A stretch of DNA of 64,000 bases from Lepraria neglecta (lineage: Eukaryota > Ascomycota > Lecanoromycetes > Lecanorales > Stereocaulaceae): positions 1,364,001 to 1,428,000 of the forward strand of contig CM065649.1 in assembly GCA_033220425.1 (NCBI GenBank). The letters run 5' to 3'. The first letter of the stretch is position 1; each line of letters begins with the position of its first letter. The notes under the pieces were generated by a model, which made no database searches, was not told the origin of the DNA, and saw only the letters and a list, made by a program, of their open reading frames with translations. Shown piece after piece: positions 36,566 to 47,537 of this stretch. Both the position numbers and the translations under genes were made by a program.

Positions 36566-37171
36566 GCCAACAATCATGCAGACATTGCGGGTAACAGCCC
36601 CGATACCTACACTTTTCGTGAGAATGAGGACCGATATGAATTGTTTCACCAGGAAGCCAACCCTACTTGCCCCACCCTCCCAGCTCTGCAAGTCCTGCAG
36701 CTTCTCAATAAACTCGGTGTCAGGACTGACTATCATACAGACATTGCGGGTAAATGCCAGGAGTCCTACAAGTTTTGGTTAGTCCTTGGATGTTGCGTGA
36801 TGGAAGTGATGGTTACTTACGACAATCTTTTTCAAAACGTCAAGTCGGCCGACCAGGATCTCTCGATACCAGAATTGACGCTCATGCAGAAATTGTGGGA
36901 GAATGCCAGTCGGAATAGCCCCCCATGGACTGCCAGCAAGCAAAAGTTCGTCGTTTCACACGGTGAACAGCCAGGATTATTGGTCAATGGAAACAATACC
37001 ACAACCATGACACACCAAAGAGGGGATAATAAAAGAGAAACACATACGCACGAATGGACGATTGATTCGATTAACTTCATTGAGAACCATTGCTGGCAGA
37101 GAGATAAAGTGTCTATTTATCATCCATGCATAAATGACGCACCAGCTCACCTCACCACGAATGATGTATAA
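36566..37171 (+). CDS. Possible exon of an unknown protein with a duplicated HxDIAG segment
   Basis: An open frame of about 200 codons follows a good acceptor site (ATCCCAG). It reads HADIAGNSPDTYTFRENEDR and, 53 codons later, HTDIAGKCQESYKFW. The two DNA copies are nearly identical for 23 bases (36572-36594 and 36731-36753), so a segment has been duplicated. Between them is LPALQVLQLLNKLGVRTDYH. Downstream is LSIPELTLMQKLWENASRNS. Composition is protein-like, but I recognise no family, find no ATG in frame near the start, and cannot place an upstream exon with confidence. It could be a decayed gene. Confidence 0.3.
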   Translation, partial: ANNHADIAGNSPDTYTFRENEDRYELFHQEANPTCPTLPALQVLQLLNKLGVRTDYHTDIAGKCQESYKFWLVLGCCVMEVMVTYDNLFQNVKSADQDLSIPELTLMQKLWENASRNSPPWTASKQKFVVSHGEQPGLLVNGNNTTTMTHQRGDNKRETHTHEWTIDSINFIENHCWQRDKVSIYHPCINDAPAHLTTNDV

Positions 37172-37466
37172 GCCAGCCAGACTAGACCACTCAGCGCCTT
37201 CATGATAAACGACAAGATACCTTATCCTGACCTAAGCTCTTAACATGTGTACGCAGAGCATGGGTATAGCCGCTGAAATTTCCGAGCCCGATCCCGATCA
37301 AATAGTTAACTTTTTCCAACTCCGGTGACCTTCCCATTCCCTAGGCATGCCCAGAAAATCCTATCCCATATCTTGGCCATCGTAGGTAGATTATCCATAC
37401 CTTCCCTTCAATATCTTGGACGTCGTAACAAGACCTGCCCCAAATATCATGCCGAGAGAGCTCTTC

Positions 37467-38645
37467 TCAAGCCATCTCACTAGCAGCCGTAGCCAGCGCA
37501 TCCAACCCCGGACTCTCCCCCTCCCCATCCTCATCCCCATCACTAGTCATCCGACCGTTATTCTCGCGATCAATCCCCTCCATAATCTCGCTCAACTCGC
37601 TCTTCATCTTTGGTCTCTGAGCCCTGCCACTTCTCCCATCGACTTGGCCCTCATCAACATCCATGGCATCGGAGTTCGACATCGATGACTTCCTGCTTGC
37701 GCTCTTCGTACCGATGACGGGCGATGCGGCGGTTGAACTAGCGCGAGACCCGCCTTTGTGGGTGCGCTCGTGCTGTTTCATGTTATCCTTTCGGGTGAAG
37801 GCTTTGTTGCATGTAGGGCACAATATGTTTTTCTCTCCGGTATGTTTCTTGCCGTGGCGGGCCGCGTGGCCGGATGTAGTGAAGGTGTCGGTGCAATTGA
37901 AGCGGCTGCCGTGGGGACAGGGATACTTCTTCTTCGCCATGGGGGTTTGGTTCGATGATGCGGCATTGTTGGATGTAGTTATCGGAGTTGTCGGATCGGT
38001 TTTGATGGTGGTAGAGGTAGGTGTTGCGGATATTGGAGGTAGAGATGTTGTGGTGTTGGCGGATGAGGGGGTCTGATAGGCTTCGGCCGAAAGCTGGGAC
38101 ATGGCGTCTGACGAGTATGGATTCGAAAGTTGCGTTTGTAGAGGTTGTAATGTAGTTCTCTGGCCATGACCGTGAAATCCATCATCATCCATGCCGAAGT
38201 CGGACATTCGAGGCAAGGGTTGTTGGGATGATAGATTGTAGTAGGGTTGCTGCGGGGTTTCCTGCAGCTGAGGGTACCCCATGGCGCGATTGTTGTAGTT
38301 GTTGTAATAAGGAGGCTGATTTTGTTCCCTCTTCATATGCTGATCCATCGGCTCGAAGCCGTACTGAGGCGTCATTGGCGATGGTGTTGATTGAGATAGG
38401 GAGGACTGGGAGCCGAGGCGCAGGAGCGGTGGCGTTGGCGGGGAATGAGAATGTCGCGGTGGCGAGCCGGAAAAGCTTGAGCGTGATGAATTGTAGCCTT
38501 CTCTTGACGTGCACGACGATAATGATGACGTTGAGGGTCGTGATCGGGTGGATAGGGTGGGGATTTTGGGTCGTGAGAAAGTGTTGGTGGATGGCGAGTC
38601 GTTGAGAAGCGACACCTTCCTCCCGCACGAGTCCTCCCCGTACAT
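37467..38645 (-). CDS. C2H2 zinc-finger transcription factor
   Basis: This single exon of 392 residues starts at an ATG. Residues 1-235 are low-complexity and Ser/Pro/Gln/Thr-rich, as in fungal transcription regulators. Two fingers follow. The first (about 241-265) is atypical, with cysteines spaced by seven residues (CPHGSRFNC) and then HGKKH. The second (about 274-294) is canonical, CPTCNKAFTRKDNMKQHERTH. The linker HTGEKN between them is the standard finger linker, so both should bind DNA together in the nucleus. A basic patch RAQRPKMK and an acidic tail DGDEDGEGE come after. I cannot assign it to a named regulator. No damage is seen. Confidence 0.88.
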   Translation of the reverse strand: MYGEDSCGRKVSLLNDSPSTNTFSRPKIPTLSTRSRPSTSSLSSCTSREGYNSSRSSFSGSPPRHSHSPPTPPLLRLGSQSSLSQSTPSPMTPQYGFEPMDQHMKREQNQPPYYNNYNNRAMGYPQLQETPQQPYYNLSSQQPLPRMSDFGMDDDGFHGHGQRTTLQPLQTQLSNPYSSDAMSQLSAEAYQTPSSANTTTSLPPISATPTSTTIKTDPTTPITTSNNAASSNQTPMAKKKYPCPHGSRFNCTDTFTTSGHAARHGKKHTGEKNILCPTCNKAFTRKDNMKQHERTHKGGSRASSTAASPVIGTKSASRKSSMSNSDAMDVDEGQVDGRSGRAQRPKMKSELSEIMEGIDRENNGRMTSDGDEDGEGESPGLDALATAASEMA

Positions 38646-41353
38646 AGCGGCAGAATCTCTTTAAAGTGTATGGGCGACAGCGCGAGCTCAAAGGGTCAAC
38701 GACGACCTCGATGATTGATTTATTGAGCTTCGGATAGCTCAATAAATGCTCTTCTCGAGGCCCAGGGCGCAGTTAGGATAGCCAGGTGCCTGTTTGCCCA
38801 ATGTCGCAGCTATCCGGTGGTCGGTAAGTCATTGGGGGCGGCAGACTGACAGCAAGCAAGAATATTCAACAGCAACAGGAGTCGAAGAACAGCAGCAACA
38901 GGTGAATGAAGCAACTGTGGATGATGAAGGAAGCAGGACCCTGCGCCTTTTGGACTATTAGGGGGCTTGATTACAGCTGTGGGGAGTCGGAAAGGGTCCT
39001 TTCTAAAGAAGGGTCTTCCTGCGTTCCCTGCTTCTACCAAAGGCGCCAAATGGTGGCCCACCGATGCCCACTACAGGGCCAAAGCAACGCCAAACGGTTC
39101 GACCGCCATCAGTCGATTAGGAGGGAATTTGCAAAGCAGGGTGCACGGTCACTCCTCCGGCCTCCTTTCCCGTCCACTCCACAACCCGTGCTCATATACC
39201 ACATTCGTCACAGACCCTTGGAGGCTGGTCCGAGTATCACGGACATTTCTCTCCGGTTGTCTCATACAAAATATGCATTTCTCACACCAACATCGGATTT
39301 GGTTGTCTTGGAAAAGAGGGGGAAAACGCCCAATCTACAGCGCTAATCATATCTAACATCGACGGCCTCGACGCACTTGACGCCCCGCGTTAGACAGCTT
39401 GGGGAGCCGTTGGTATGCCTCCTTCCTTTGAATCCGGCAAAGTATCAGCATCTGCAACTAAGAAGCGAGCACGATCTGGGGGTTTATGCAACTTTGTTTT
39501 GGCGTCTCTGTGACCCTCGGACAGGCAGGAAGGAATGCCCGAGGACGGCATCAAACCCTCAGCCAAGGGTCCAGATAGACGACGACTATTTACCAGGATT
39601 ATCGCGTAGACATACCGAAGACTGGGACCCTGAATCGCGTCCTCGAGCCAGTAAACGGGCTGATGCGGAGCAGGGCCCGCTAGGCCAAAACTCTAGATGT
39701 AAGCCAGAGCGTTGAATTGACCGGGAGTCAGCTCCGGCCAATCAGGGACGATCTCGTTTCAAACATTCGTACATAAACCTGACAGGGACCAAAAATGCCG
39801 CCGATCTCATGCTGGACCCTTATTAGACCCTTGGCCTGTGAGGGACCCCGCGCATCATGCAATGTTTGTTCTTTGTCGCCTGACAAGTCATCAGCAGGGA
39901 ACGGCGATGCCATGATTATGCCGGTAAGAAGGGAGTAGTTCGTCTACCTGTCCATCGGCGCAGGATCGAACTCCGTTAGAAAGGACACTGAGTGCAGAGT
40001 GTTATCGTGAGGCTTGCAGATCTATCGATGGGGATCGTCTGGAATGGCGAAAATTGAACGCCGAAGCGAAATCAGGTGGCGCTTATGCAATTTGCACGAT
40101 TCCCATCTTAACCCTTTTTTTTGTCTTGGCGTGTGGGGAAACTACAACTCAACGACTCTTCACGCCGCCCTTCCCTCCTCCGCGCTATCAGTGGCTTCAA
40201 ATACACTTTTGCGACAGCGCTACCATCCTCACCATCCCGCTCCAAAGGTCCTGGCTATCATGGTCTTCCACGTTATCCAACCATCTCCTCCGGCCAACCC
40301 ATTTGTAACTCCCTTCGCGCGAATCTGCAGGGGGTGTTGCCTCCCGAACCTTAATTTGCATATCTAGTGAGTGAATTAAGGTAGAAGTTGGCACAGTTCG
40401 AACGTCGCATGTGATTCTCTCATGTGCATACTGTTGAAGTACGCGCTGCGTTGTTTATCCATGCTGATCCCAGATTTCTGCAATGGACATGCATATGCCT
40501 GTGCGAAGCATTGATACCTTCCTCAAGGACCCTTGGAAACTCAACAGCGAAGCCGAGTTTGGCCCCTATCATGCTGCCATCCTTGCAGGGCTGAATATTC
40601 TGAGATCTGATTTTGTCGAGAAAGATTCTTGAGCGCTGTGTCGCTGTTATCGACGCAAATACTATCAACTCCTAACTCTGGGGAATTGCCATGCGTGACT
40701 CTGGACATGATCGTGAAGGAGAGCAGTCCTACTTGCAAAATTGGAAACCGCTCCGTACGCATGCTGAATATTGTAAGCAGAGTAAGGTTTGGCTCGAGAA
40801 CGCGTGGCTCTGAAGGCCATACTGACGGCGGAAAGATGGTGCCTTATGAACCAATATTTCCGGGGTTGCCATCACCGCTTGCCAGCATTGACATGCGTTT
40901 ACCAATGATCTCCTCTCGAGACTCACCTAGACAGAAAAACCTTAGAAATGCCAGTCATGAATAACAGGAGTTGCTGAAGCTGAATGATCCATTATTTACA
41001 ATGATTTGGGCGCTAGTCCCAATATAGCCCCCAATCAATGCTGCCCAGCCTTTGTAAGCCTTCACTAATGACAACTTCTATCGACGTCGAGCCCCTCATC
41101 GAGCCACTTCACTCTATGAACTCGTCCCTCTGACTCTCACCTCAATCCACCTGCTTCTTACGCACCAAAATGGATCTCACCCTCGCAAAAGGTACACCAA
41201 CTTGCTGTCTCATACCAATAATACACAATCAATTTCATTCCGTTCCTTGAGCTTCGAACCACTCAGGTCTTCGCTCAAGGTCACCTACGCCATCTGTCTC
41301 TCTCTCACCTGATATTGAAATTCCACAAACTCAAAACAGCTAGCATCTACATC
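38646..41353. other. 2.7 kb region without recognisable genes
   Basis: Several short frames occur (for example 38906-39346 and 39377-39715), but they lack ATG starts or overlap one another on both strands, and none has recognisable motifs. The part next to 38.7-39.1 kb is the likely promoter of the zinc-finger gene. I see no repeat ends. Confidence 0.4.
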
Positions 41354-42389
41354 ATGGATCAAGGTAGGTCATTCGAGCACGAGGGTGATCACTATGACCC
41401 TCCCACTGACTCTGACCATGTAGGAGGCAAGCCCAGTCTGGACTTTTTGGCTACGGAAACTCAGTTGCAAATCTTACGATACATCCTCAGGGCCCCCATC
41501 ATTGAGCTCAGTCCTCTCGATAGCTACTCCAGTCACAATTTTGGCCTCGGCTCCTTGGGAATCCTAAGAGTGTCAAAGCACTTCTCGGCTCTTGCCCTGG
41601 GTGTTCTGTATGGGGAAAACACCTTCTACGCCGAACCTTCTCATTTCGATATACGGAGAGAAGCCGAAGTAGCCAAGGTCAAGAAGGTATACGGTCATAT
41701 AGAGCCTGTAAGTTCTGCGCAAGATCATAACCAGGACTGCGAGAGTACCTGCTGATCGTTCTCAGTTCAGCAACAAAGACTTGAAGCTCTCACGTTGGAG
41801 CAATTTGAAGGGCATCCCAGAAGAGGAGTTCGCCACAGTGTCCTCCGTCGAATGCCTGGATCTGATCTCCCAAACGACCCCAGGCCAACAGCATTTGAAG
41901 CGCGTGCACATGTGCCTCGGTTGTGTCCATGTATTGCGCTTCATGGACGGCGTGTTGCCGCAGATACTACAACGAATGCGAGGACTGCAGTCACTGGAGA
42001 TGGAGCTGAACAAGGCCGGGGGCGATTGGTACGGCCTGACCCCTGACACTCCAAGTGGATATGACTTTGATGATGATAAATGGGCCTCACAATACGCTCG
42101 TCACTTTCTACTCGTTGTGAAGAATGAACTCACCCACATCAGGACCATCACCCTAGACCACTGCGGGAAGGAGCACGCTCCTCGCTGGATGAAACGCCAG
42201 TTACAGAAGAGGAACGCAGCTTGGGTGCCGCCGGCACCAGCATACATGAATTTCCGAAGGACAACCTCTAATGCGGCAGTCTTTGACCTTGACGTCAACG
42301 AAGCAAATGCGCAAAGAGTTGAAGATTTCAAGCCAGGCCAAGACGAGACCAGCATGTCCTATATGGAGAAGAAATTTGGGGTATTTTGA
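41354..42389 (+). CDS. F-box-like protein, family I
   Basis: Two exons, 41354-41707 and 41766-42389, join in frame to 325 residues. The 58-nt intron starts GTAAGT and has a GCTGATC branch-like site 7 nt before its CAG end. I chose the ATG at 41354; an in-frame non-ATG opening lies 39 nt upstream. The F-box-like part is FLATETQLQILRYILRAP (about residues 34-51), followed by LGILRVSKHFSALALGVLYG. After the intron come a leucine-patterned region (VSSVECLDLISQ, MRGLQSLEMEL) and a C-terminal motif KRNAAWVPPAP shared with 16662 and 17812. The tail of about 50 residues is specific. A role as an SCF substrate adaptor is inferred. It is intact and the longest of family I here. Confidence 0.75.
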
Positions 42390-43031
42390 CCGAACACACC
42401 TCTCACAACTGCAATAGGCTTACTTGTGGGGCTTTCAATGGTTTCTAGAGGGTTCGAAAAAGTTTAATTGTTTGCATGGGACTGCAGTCGTCACAATTTT
42501 CCCAAGAAGGCAGCCTTAGCCTAGAATCCAAGCAACAACTGCATCATTTACCAAACCACGTTTATTCAATCTTTCATTCCAAGTTCGCCGCTCTACTCGT
42601 ATTACGACTTCGCAGTCCCCAGAATGGTCATTACCAAGATACATTTTCGCCTTGACGCAGGAATGCGGCGGTTGGAAGGGGGAGAAATTCAACGGCCTAA
42701 GGCACTAGAGCGAATGAACGACCTCACTCTTTCGCTTTAAAGCGGGGATCAGGATCATTTTCCCGTCTTGACAATTCGACTCTCGTATTCAGATCCTGCT
42801 GTACATGCGAACGCATACTCACATAGACAATCCAATTTGAGCACTGCACATGCTCCTCCCATCACATTTGTCTAATCCTACTCCGTGGAAACTCTACAGC
42901 TCCTACAAGCCACCTTATGTGGACGAGGAACATTTTGACTACGTATCCGTATGTAGATACGTGGTGCAGATAGTTCGTACACATCGAGAGCTTAGCCTCC
43001 TGCAGCTAGAAGTTCCACACAATGCCGAAAA
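42390..43031. other. Convergent spacer
   Basis: It lies between two F-box-like genes of different families facing each other. No coding frame is recognised. Confidence 0.4.
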
Positions 43032-44474
43032 TTACGCAACAGACGCATGCAATCCAATCTTAGATCTGACTGAGGATGTCCAACTATTCCCTTTCGTCCA
43101 CCCAAGACCCTGATGTATCCATTGATAGTGTTCATGCATTTGGTCCATTGGACGCCTAGCATTTATCTCGGAGTCCTTCATCAACGTCAGTGTCTTTTCA
43201 GTAAAGGGATTGTGTCCACAACGAAGCCAGAAGTCCTCGAGACTATCCTTGGTGTACGTATAGTGTAAGTCCATGGAGTCTTTCCCATCCACTTGGTACA
43301 GATTGTCGAGCATTACCCTGTGCAGTGCCAGAGATGGTCGGACTCGGTCCGCAAATTTCTCCCAAGATCCTGTTATGAGTGAAATGTCCGACATGAAAAG
43401 GTAGCGGAGGTCCGGCGAGGCTTGAATGAACTGGCATAGCTCGCTTTCCTCGGAGAAGAACCCCTCTAGCATAAGTGACGTAAGCTTCGGGAACCGACAG
43501 CCTCCCAAGATAGGGAGAAAGGTACTTTCTTCACTTGGGTCATCGTCACCATCAAAGGCTACGATGTACAGGCTTTCGAGGTTGCTGGCCTGAGACAAAG
43601 CCATAGCAGCATGGCCTTCCAGAAAAACGTCTTCCCAAAGGCCTTCCAATGCATTGGCAGTAAGGTCAAGCGCCAAATGGAGTTTTCTTAACCTTGAAAG
43701 AGTATTGCTCAGAGAACGTGAATGTGGAGTTGAAATATCAAAAGCACTGATGGAAAGAAGAGGACATGCAACAGTCTCCCTCTGATACCGCCAGTAATAG
43801 TATTCCATATCGAGCTCTGTAATGGTAGGTCCGAACGTGTCCAGGGCAAGCATTGCTGGATGTAAGAGATTCAATGCATCTGGATTGGGACAGGAGTAAG
43901 GGTGCGGTTGGTACTTGACATGCTCTTCATGGCCGAGTTGGCAGTTGTTGACGTCACACAGATCGCTTTTCTTTATTCCTAGGTGCCTCAAGTGTCTTTC
44001 TCTCATGTGTATATCAAAGTCGGATTGGCCAATCACTAGCTTCCTCAACCTTGGAACTTTGCTAAGTGCAGAACACAGCTGGACGACGAACTCGCCACTG
44101 CTGTATATAATCTTCTCCGATTGGCGCCTCTTAGTGTATAGGCGAAACCAGAGGCTCAAGTGGGCTTCGAAAGCTGCACTGTCGCCTTTTTTATCATTTT
44201 TGAATAATTCTTTCGCTTCTGCCTTAAATCCGCTCAGAGTCAGCTTTCTGTGAGTAACCGGAAAAACGACCAGTGTGGAGATGTGGGGTCTGAAATGTGC
44301 AATCACGAGGTTTGCAATTTCGAAAGCAGCGGGATTCGGCGAGAAGACAATCTGGTCGAACAATAGAGGAGTGGCGCACTGCTCAAAGGCTTTGCATGTA
44401 AGACGGACATTCTTTCGATCTGGCCTGTGGAGAGATTTGAATGTGAGCTCAAGAATCTCAGGAGGGATGATCAT
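43032..44474 (-). CDS. F-box/leucine-rich protein, family II, intact
   Basis: This single exon of 480 residues starts MIIPPEILELTFKSLHRPDR, an F-box, followed by VRLTCKAFEQCATPLLF. The body carries degenerate leucine-rich segments: VVQLCSALSKVPRLRKLVIG, LLHPAMLALDTFGPTITELD, LSRLRKLHLALDLTANAL, ASNLESLYIVAF and CRFPKLTSLMLEGFF. Near the C terminus is FWLRCGHNPFTEKTL. This architecture fits a substrate-binding subunit of an SCF ubiquitin ligase, with the repeats as receptor; the target is unknown. It is the only member of four family II copies in the window without lesions, which makes it the reference for the pseudogenes at 30668, 32832 and 34864. Start choice is supported by conservation of PPE(I/V)L in all copies. 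Confidence 0.85.
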   Translation of the reverse strand: MIIPPEILELTFKSLHRPDRKNVRLTCKAFEQCATPLLFDQIVFSPNPAAFEIANLVIAHFRPHISTLVVFPVTHRKLTLSGFKAEAKELFKNDKKGDSAAFEAHLSLWFRLYTKRRQSEKIIYSSGEFVVQLCSALSKVPRLRKLVIGQSDFDIHMRERHLRHLGIKKSDLCDVNNCQLGHEEHVKYQPHPYSCPNPDALNLLHPAMLALDTFGPTITELDMEYYYWRYQRETVACPLLSISAFDISTPHSRSLSNTLSRLRKLHLALDLTANALEGLWEDVFLEGHAAMALSQASNLESLYIVAFDGDDDPSEESTFLPILGGCRFPKLTSLMLEGFFSEESELCQFIQASPDLRYLFMSDISLITGSWEKFADRVRPSLALHRVMLDNLYQVDGKDSMDLHYTYTKDSLEDFWLRCGHNPFTEKTLTLMKDSEINARRPMDQMHEHYQWIHQGLGWTKGNSWTSSVRSKIGLHASVA

Positions 44475-44920
44475 CGTTGCTTCGTAGTACCGGAAGGGGC
44501 TAGGTTAAGCCACAATGCGCTCGGTTGTCTGTGAGGTTATGGATAGTGTGATTGTCACCGGTTGGGTTGGGTATCAATGGCCTTATTGGTCTAAAGTGGA
44601 GTTGAAGACGTAAAGTTGTATGCCCGAATGGAAGTACACCCTTAATATGTCGTTCAATAGTCTCAAAGCCGCATACCGTGGTGTAAGAGGCGAGTAAGTG
44701 GCGAAGATTGAGGTGTTGGATAGTGGTCTGTCGTTCTCACGGTAGTATAGATGGTGATGGATGTGGTGGCTGATTATCAAGAGAGACGAGCAAATTCGGC
44801 TCGAGTAAACGAGAGCGAATGCTGGGGCTTCAGAACATGTCGGGCGGCTTCTGTGACTGGAGTGGTGTTGCCTTGATCAATTTGTTGATAAAGCGAGGCT
44901 GTGTTATTTTTGGTTTTAGT
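44475..44920. other. Intergenic, promoter side of the F-box gene
   Basis: No coding frame. It ends at the left end of the DNA transposon. Confidence 0.4.
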
Positions 44921-45884
44921 GACTCATGCGAATGCTTGGCATTAGCACTTAAACATTTTACATAGAAAACCAACAGAACCTAATATATTAACATAATACG
45001 TCTTCCTTTGCTCCTACCGTCCCAATTAGGTAAAAATAAAGCCCTGACAGTATAACGTATGTTGGTGTTGTAGGTCTTCCACCGCCTCTCCTACCCCTTT
45101 GCGACTCCTCCATACCGTACCGCCCAATTGACTCAGCTACCAAATCGAAAGCCGTGGTTCTTCTGCATGGTTATTGGCGGCCTGATGCTATTGCTGAGAG
45201 GTTGCACTGCTACCAATCAACGGTCTACAGATGGGAGGGCAGGATCCGTGCATATAGGTCACCAAATATCCCAGGGTTGCCTCGTCCCAAAGGTCCTCCG
45301 CGTCGAGTGTATACCGCCGTAAAGAAGAGCCTTCTTCAGTGGGTGGATGAGAATCCATAGGCCTATTAGGACGAGATGGCAGAGTTTCTTTACGAGGAGT
45401 GGGGTATCCGGGTCAGCCAGCCTACGGTCCACGGACTCCTCAAGGAGTATAAAATCAGCCGTAAGCGGGGTCAGCGCGTTGGCAACAATCAGAGTCAATT
45501 TTTGAGAAATACATGGATTGCTTTTGCCTGCTGATGTCACCGCCGAGCAGCTTGTTTTCCTAGATAAGACCCTCTTTAGAGCGCAAACCTGCTGCAGATC
45601 TATGGCTTATTCTCCAATTGGCGACCCAGCTCGGTACAAGATAATATAAGATGAGGAGACACTTGGAGTTGGCGCTAGGGCTGCTGGTCAGGGGCGGCGG
45701 CGGCGGTGGGGGTGGAGGGCCTGGATCGAGAGGAACAGCGTCCATACATTGCAACACTACCGTATTCGTATTTAGGAGGCTTTGAGGCTTCAAATTTACT
45801 GAGTATATCAATATATTGATGTTTGTCGCGTTTTCTATATAAAATTTGGTGGGGGGGTGCGATGAGCGCTAATGCCAATGAGTC
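44921..45884 (+). mobile_element. Tc1/mariner-like DNA transposon, internally deleted
   Basis: The ends form an imperfect inverted repeat: GACTCAT..TTGGCATTAG at the left and its complement at 45864-45884, plus further matching blocks (TTTTACATAGAAAACC on the left). The same end sequence occurs alone at 14670-14851. Inside, 45128-45660 is a transposase remnant on the plus strand. A helix-turn-helix part reads AERLHCYQSTVYRWEGRIRA and RVYTAVKKSLLQWVDENP. After an in-frame TAG it continues DEMAEFLYEEWGIRVSQPTV and ISRKRGQRVG, then in a shifted frame EQLVFLDKTLFRAQTC. That last block is the first catalytic Asp region of fungal DDE transposases. The C-terminal half, including the other catalytic acids, is gone. 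The element is a non-autonomous deletion derivative. No clear TA target duplication is visible. Confidence 0.75.
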
Positions 45885-46177
45885 CTGAAACACTAATTGT
45901 CCGCGGCAAATTACAGCGAGCCCCTCGCCACCTTTCTTTTCCCTTAATAAAAAGCTGTCAGAAAATCGTCAGAAAGTGAATGAGGAAAGAGGGTATTTGA
46001 GCCCAGCGAATAGGACGTGCAGGTGCTTGGCAGGCGTGAAAGGGAGGACCAACCCTGGAACAGTGTGAAGGGCAGGCCGGCACGGAAACTATGGATCAAT
46101 GATCTGCGGAGGGAGTGCGGTGTCAGAGGCACTAGGGTTCGTCCCTTTCAACATCGCGGTATGACGCGTCTATCCGT

Positions 46178-47279
46178 CTACATCTGGCCCCCAGCCGCCC
46201 CTAGAATCTTCAATCCACCGCCCTCTCCTGCCCATGCTAGCCAATATCGACCAGGATGCCAAGCTACCACGCCCGCACCGCCTCCTGTCTCTACCTTGCC
46301 AACACAATCTCCACTCTCTACATGTGCGACCTCCAAGGCACTCCCCTCATCACTCCCTCCAACGACAAAGCTCCCATCAAAGCTGAAGCTGACACTCTTG
46401 ACTGTCCCGACAAGCGATGTTAAAGTGCGCTTGCATACCCAGTCCATAGTATCATACAGCGAGATCAGGGCGTCTGTACCGCCAATGGCGAGATAGCGCG
46501 CGCTAGGCGAGAGAGAAAGGGAGACGCAGGAGGATGTGTGGGCGTGGAGGGAGTGGAGTGGCTGCATTGAGGGATATGAAAGGATGGAGATGGAGCCGTC
46601 GCCACGGGTCAGGAGGAGATGGGTGGGTGGGGTGGTGTGGTTGAATGTTACTTGATTCGTTTGCAGGGATTGCTGGTGTGAGGAGCCTGCTGTAGGAGTG
46701 GGAGTGGTGGTAATCGGGATGAGGGTGTCAGCCTGGAGGGATGTTAGCCTTGTGTCTTATGGAGGTGTAGCAGAGAAGATTGCAATGTTGCTGCGTACCT
46801 TCGTCCCAGCCATGACTACACTGCCATCAGCTGCCCATGCTATCGTCAAGCCTTCCCCGCCTAGCTGTACAGTAGCCGCACACGTCTTGCTCCGTACATC
46901 CCAGAACTTGCAGGTCCCATCGCTCGAGACCGAGGCTAGTTCTGCTTCTTTCGTAGGATTGAACGCTACTCTTTCAATCTGCCCCGTATGCCCCCTCAGC
47001 TCCGTGCTGTTTTTGACCTGTGGCTTCTCTGGATTCCATATGCGGAGAGTGCGATCTGCCGAGCCTGTGGCTATAAGATGCCCTGTCGGGTTCCATGCTA
47101 TGGTTTTAATGCTGTGAGGCCGTTAAGGAGTCGTAGAGTCGGTCGAGGGAATGGAGGACGTACGTGTGCGAGCCTGGACCACGAGATGCTGGATCATGAT
47201 ATGACTGGGCTTTGAGGGTTGGGAATAGGACGGCGAATTTGTCTTTTGCTATTGGTCGTCTTGGGTGTGGTGGGGCCAT
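46178..47279 (-). CDS. tex1: THO complex subunit Tex1/Tho3 (WD40 protein)
   Basis: Exons 47279-47164, 47111-46799 and 46732-46178 on the minus strand join in frame to 327 residues, typical for Tho3. The introns are 52 and 66 nt. WD repeats are clear: TIAWNPTGHLIATGSADRTL with RIWNP, then RVAFNPTKEAELASVSSDGT with CKFWDVR, then LTIAWAADGSVVMAG, SLSPSARYLAIGGTDALISL and VSFSFDGSFVVGGSDEGSAL. Tex1/Tho3 is a beta-propeller subunit of the THO/TREX complex, which couples transcription to mRNA packaging and nuclear export. The start MAPPHPRRPIAKDKF precedes the first blade by about 35 residues, as in related fungi. No damage is seen. Confidence 0.93.
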
Positions 47280-47537
47280 GGTGAGAGTCGAGAGCTGCCA
47301 AAAATTTGTGTCTCTTCATGTATACTTTCATGAGTCCGGCAAAGGAGCAGAGCCTGAAGCCATTTCGAGCATCACAGCAGCCTTTGAGTACAAAGAATAA
47401 AGGAAGGTAATCGAGGAAGCTTCGAAGCCCCACAATAAAGACAGCGCTAAAATTCCGTACCTGCACTAGTAAGTTTGACCAATGCGTGAAGACAGCTCCT
47501 GCAAACTCTGCGATGGCCTGCAAGTTAGTTAGAAGCC

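Noticed and set aside
38185-38742. 185-codon frame overlapping the zinc-finger gene start
   Set aside because: It is a shadow of the low-complexity N-terminal region of the zinc-finger gene, with no independent features.
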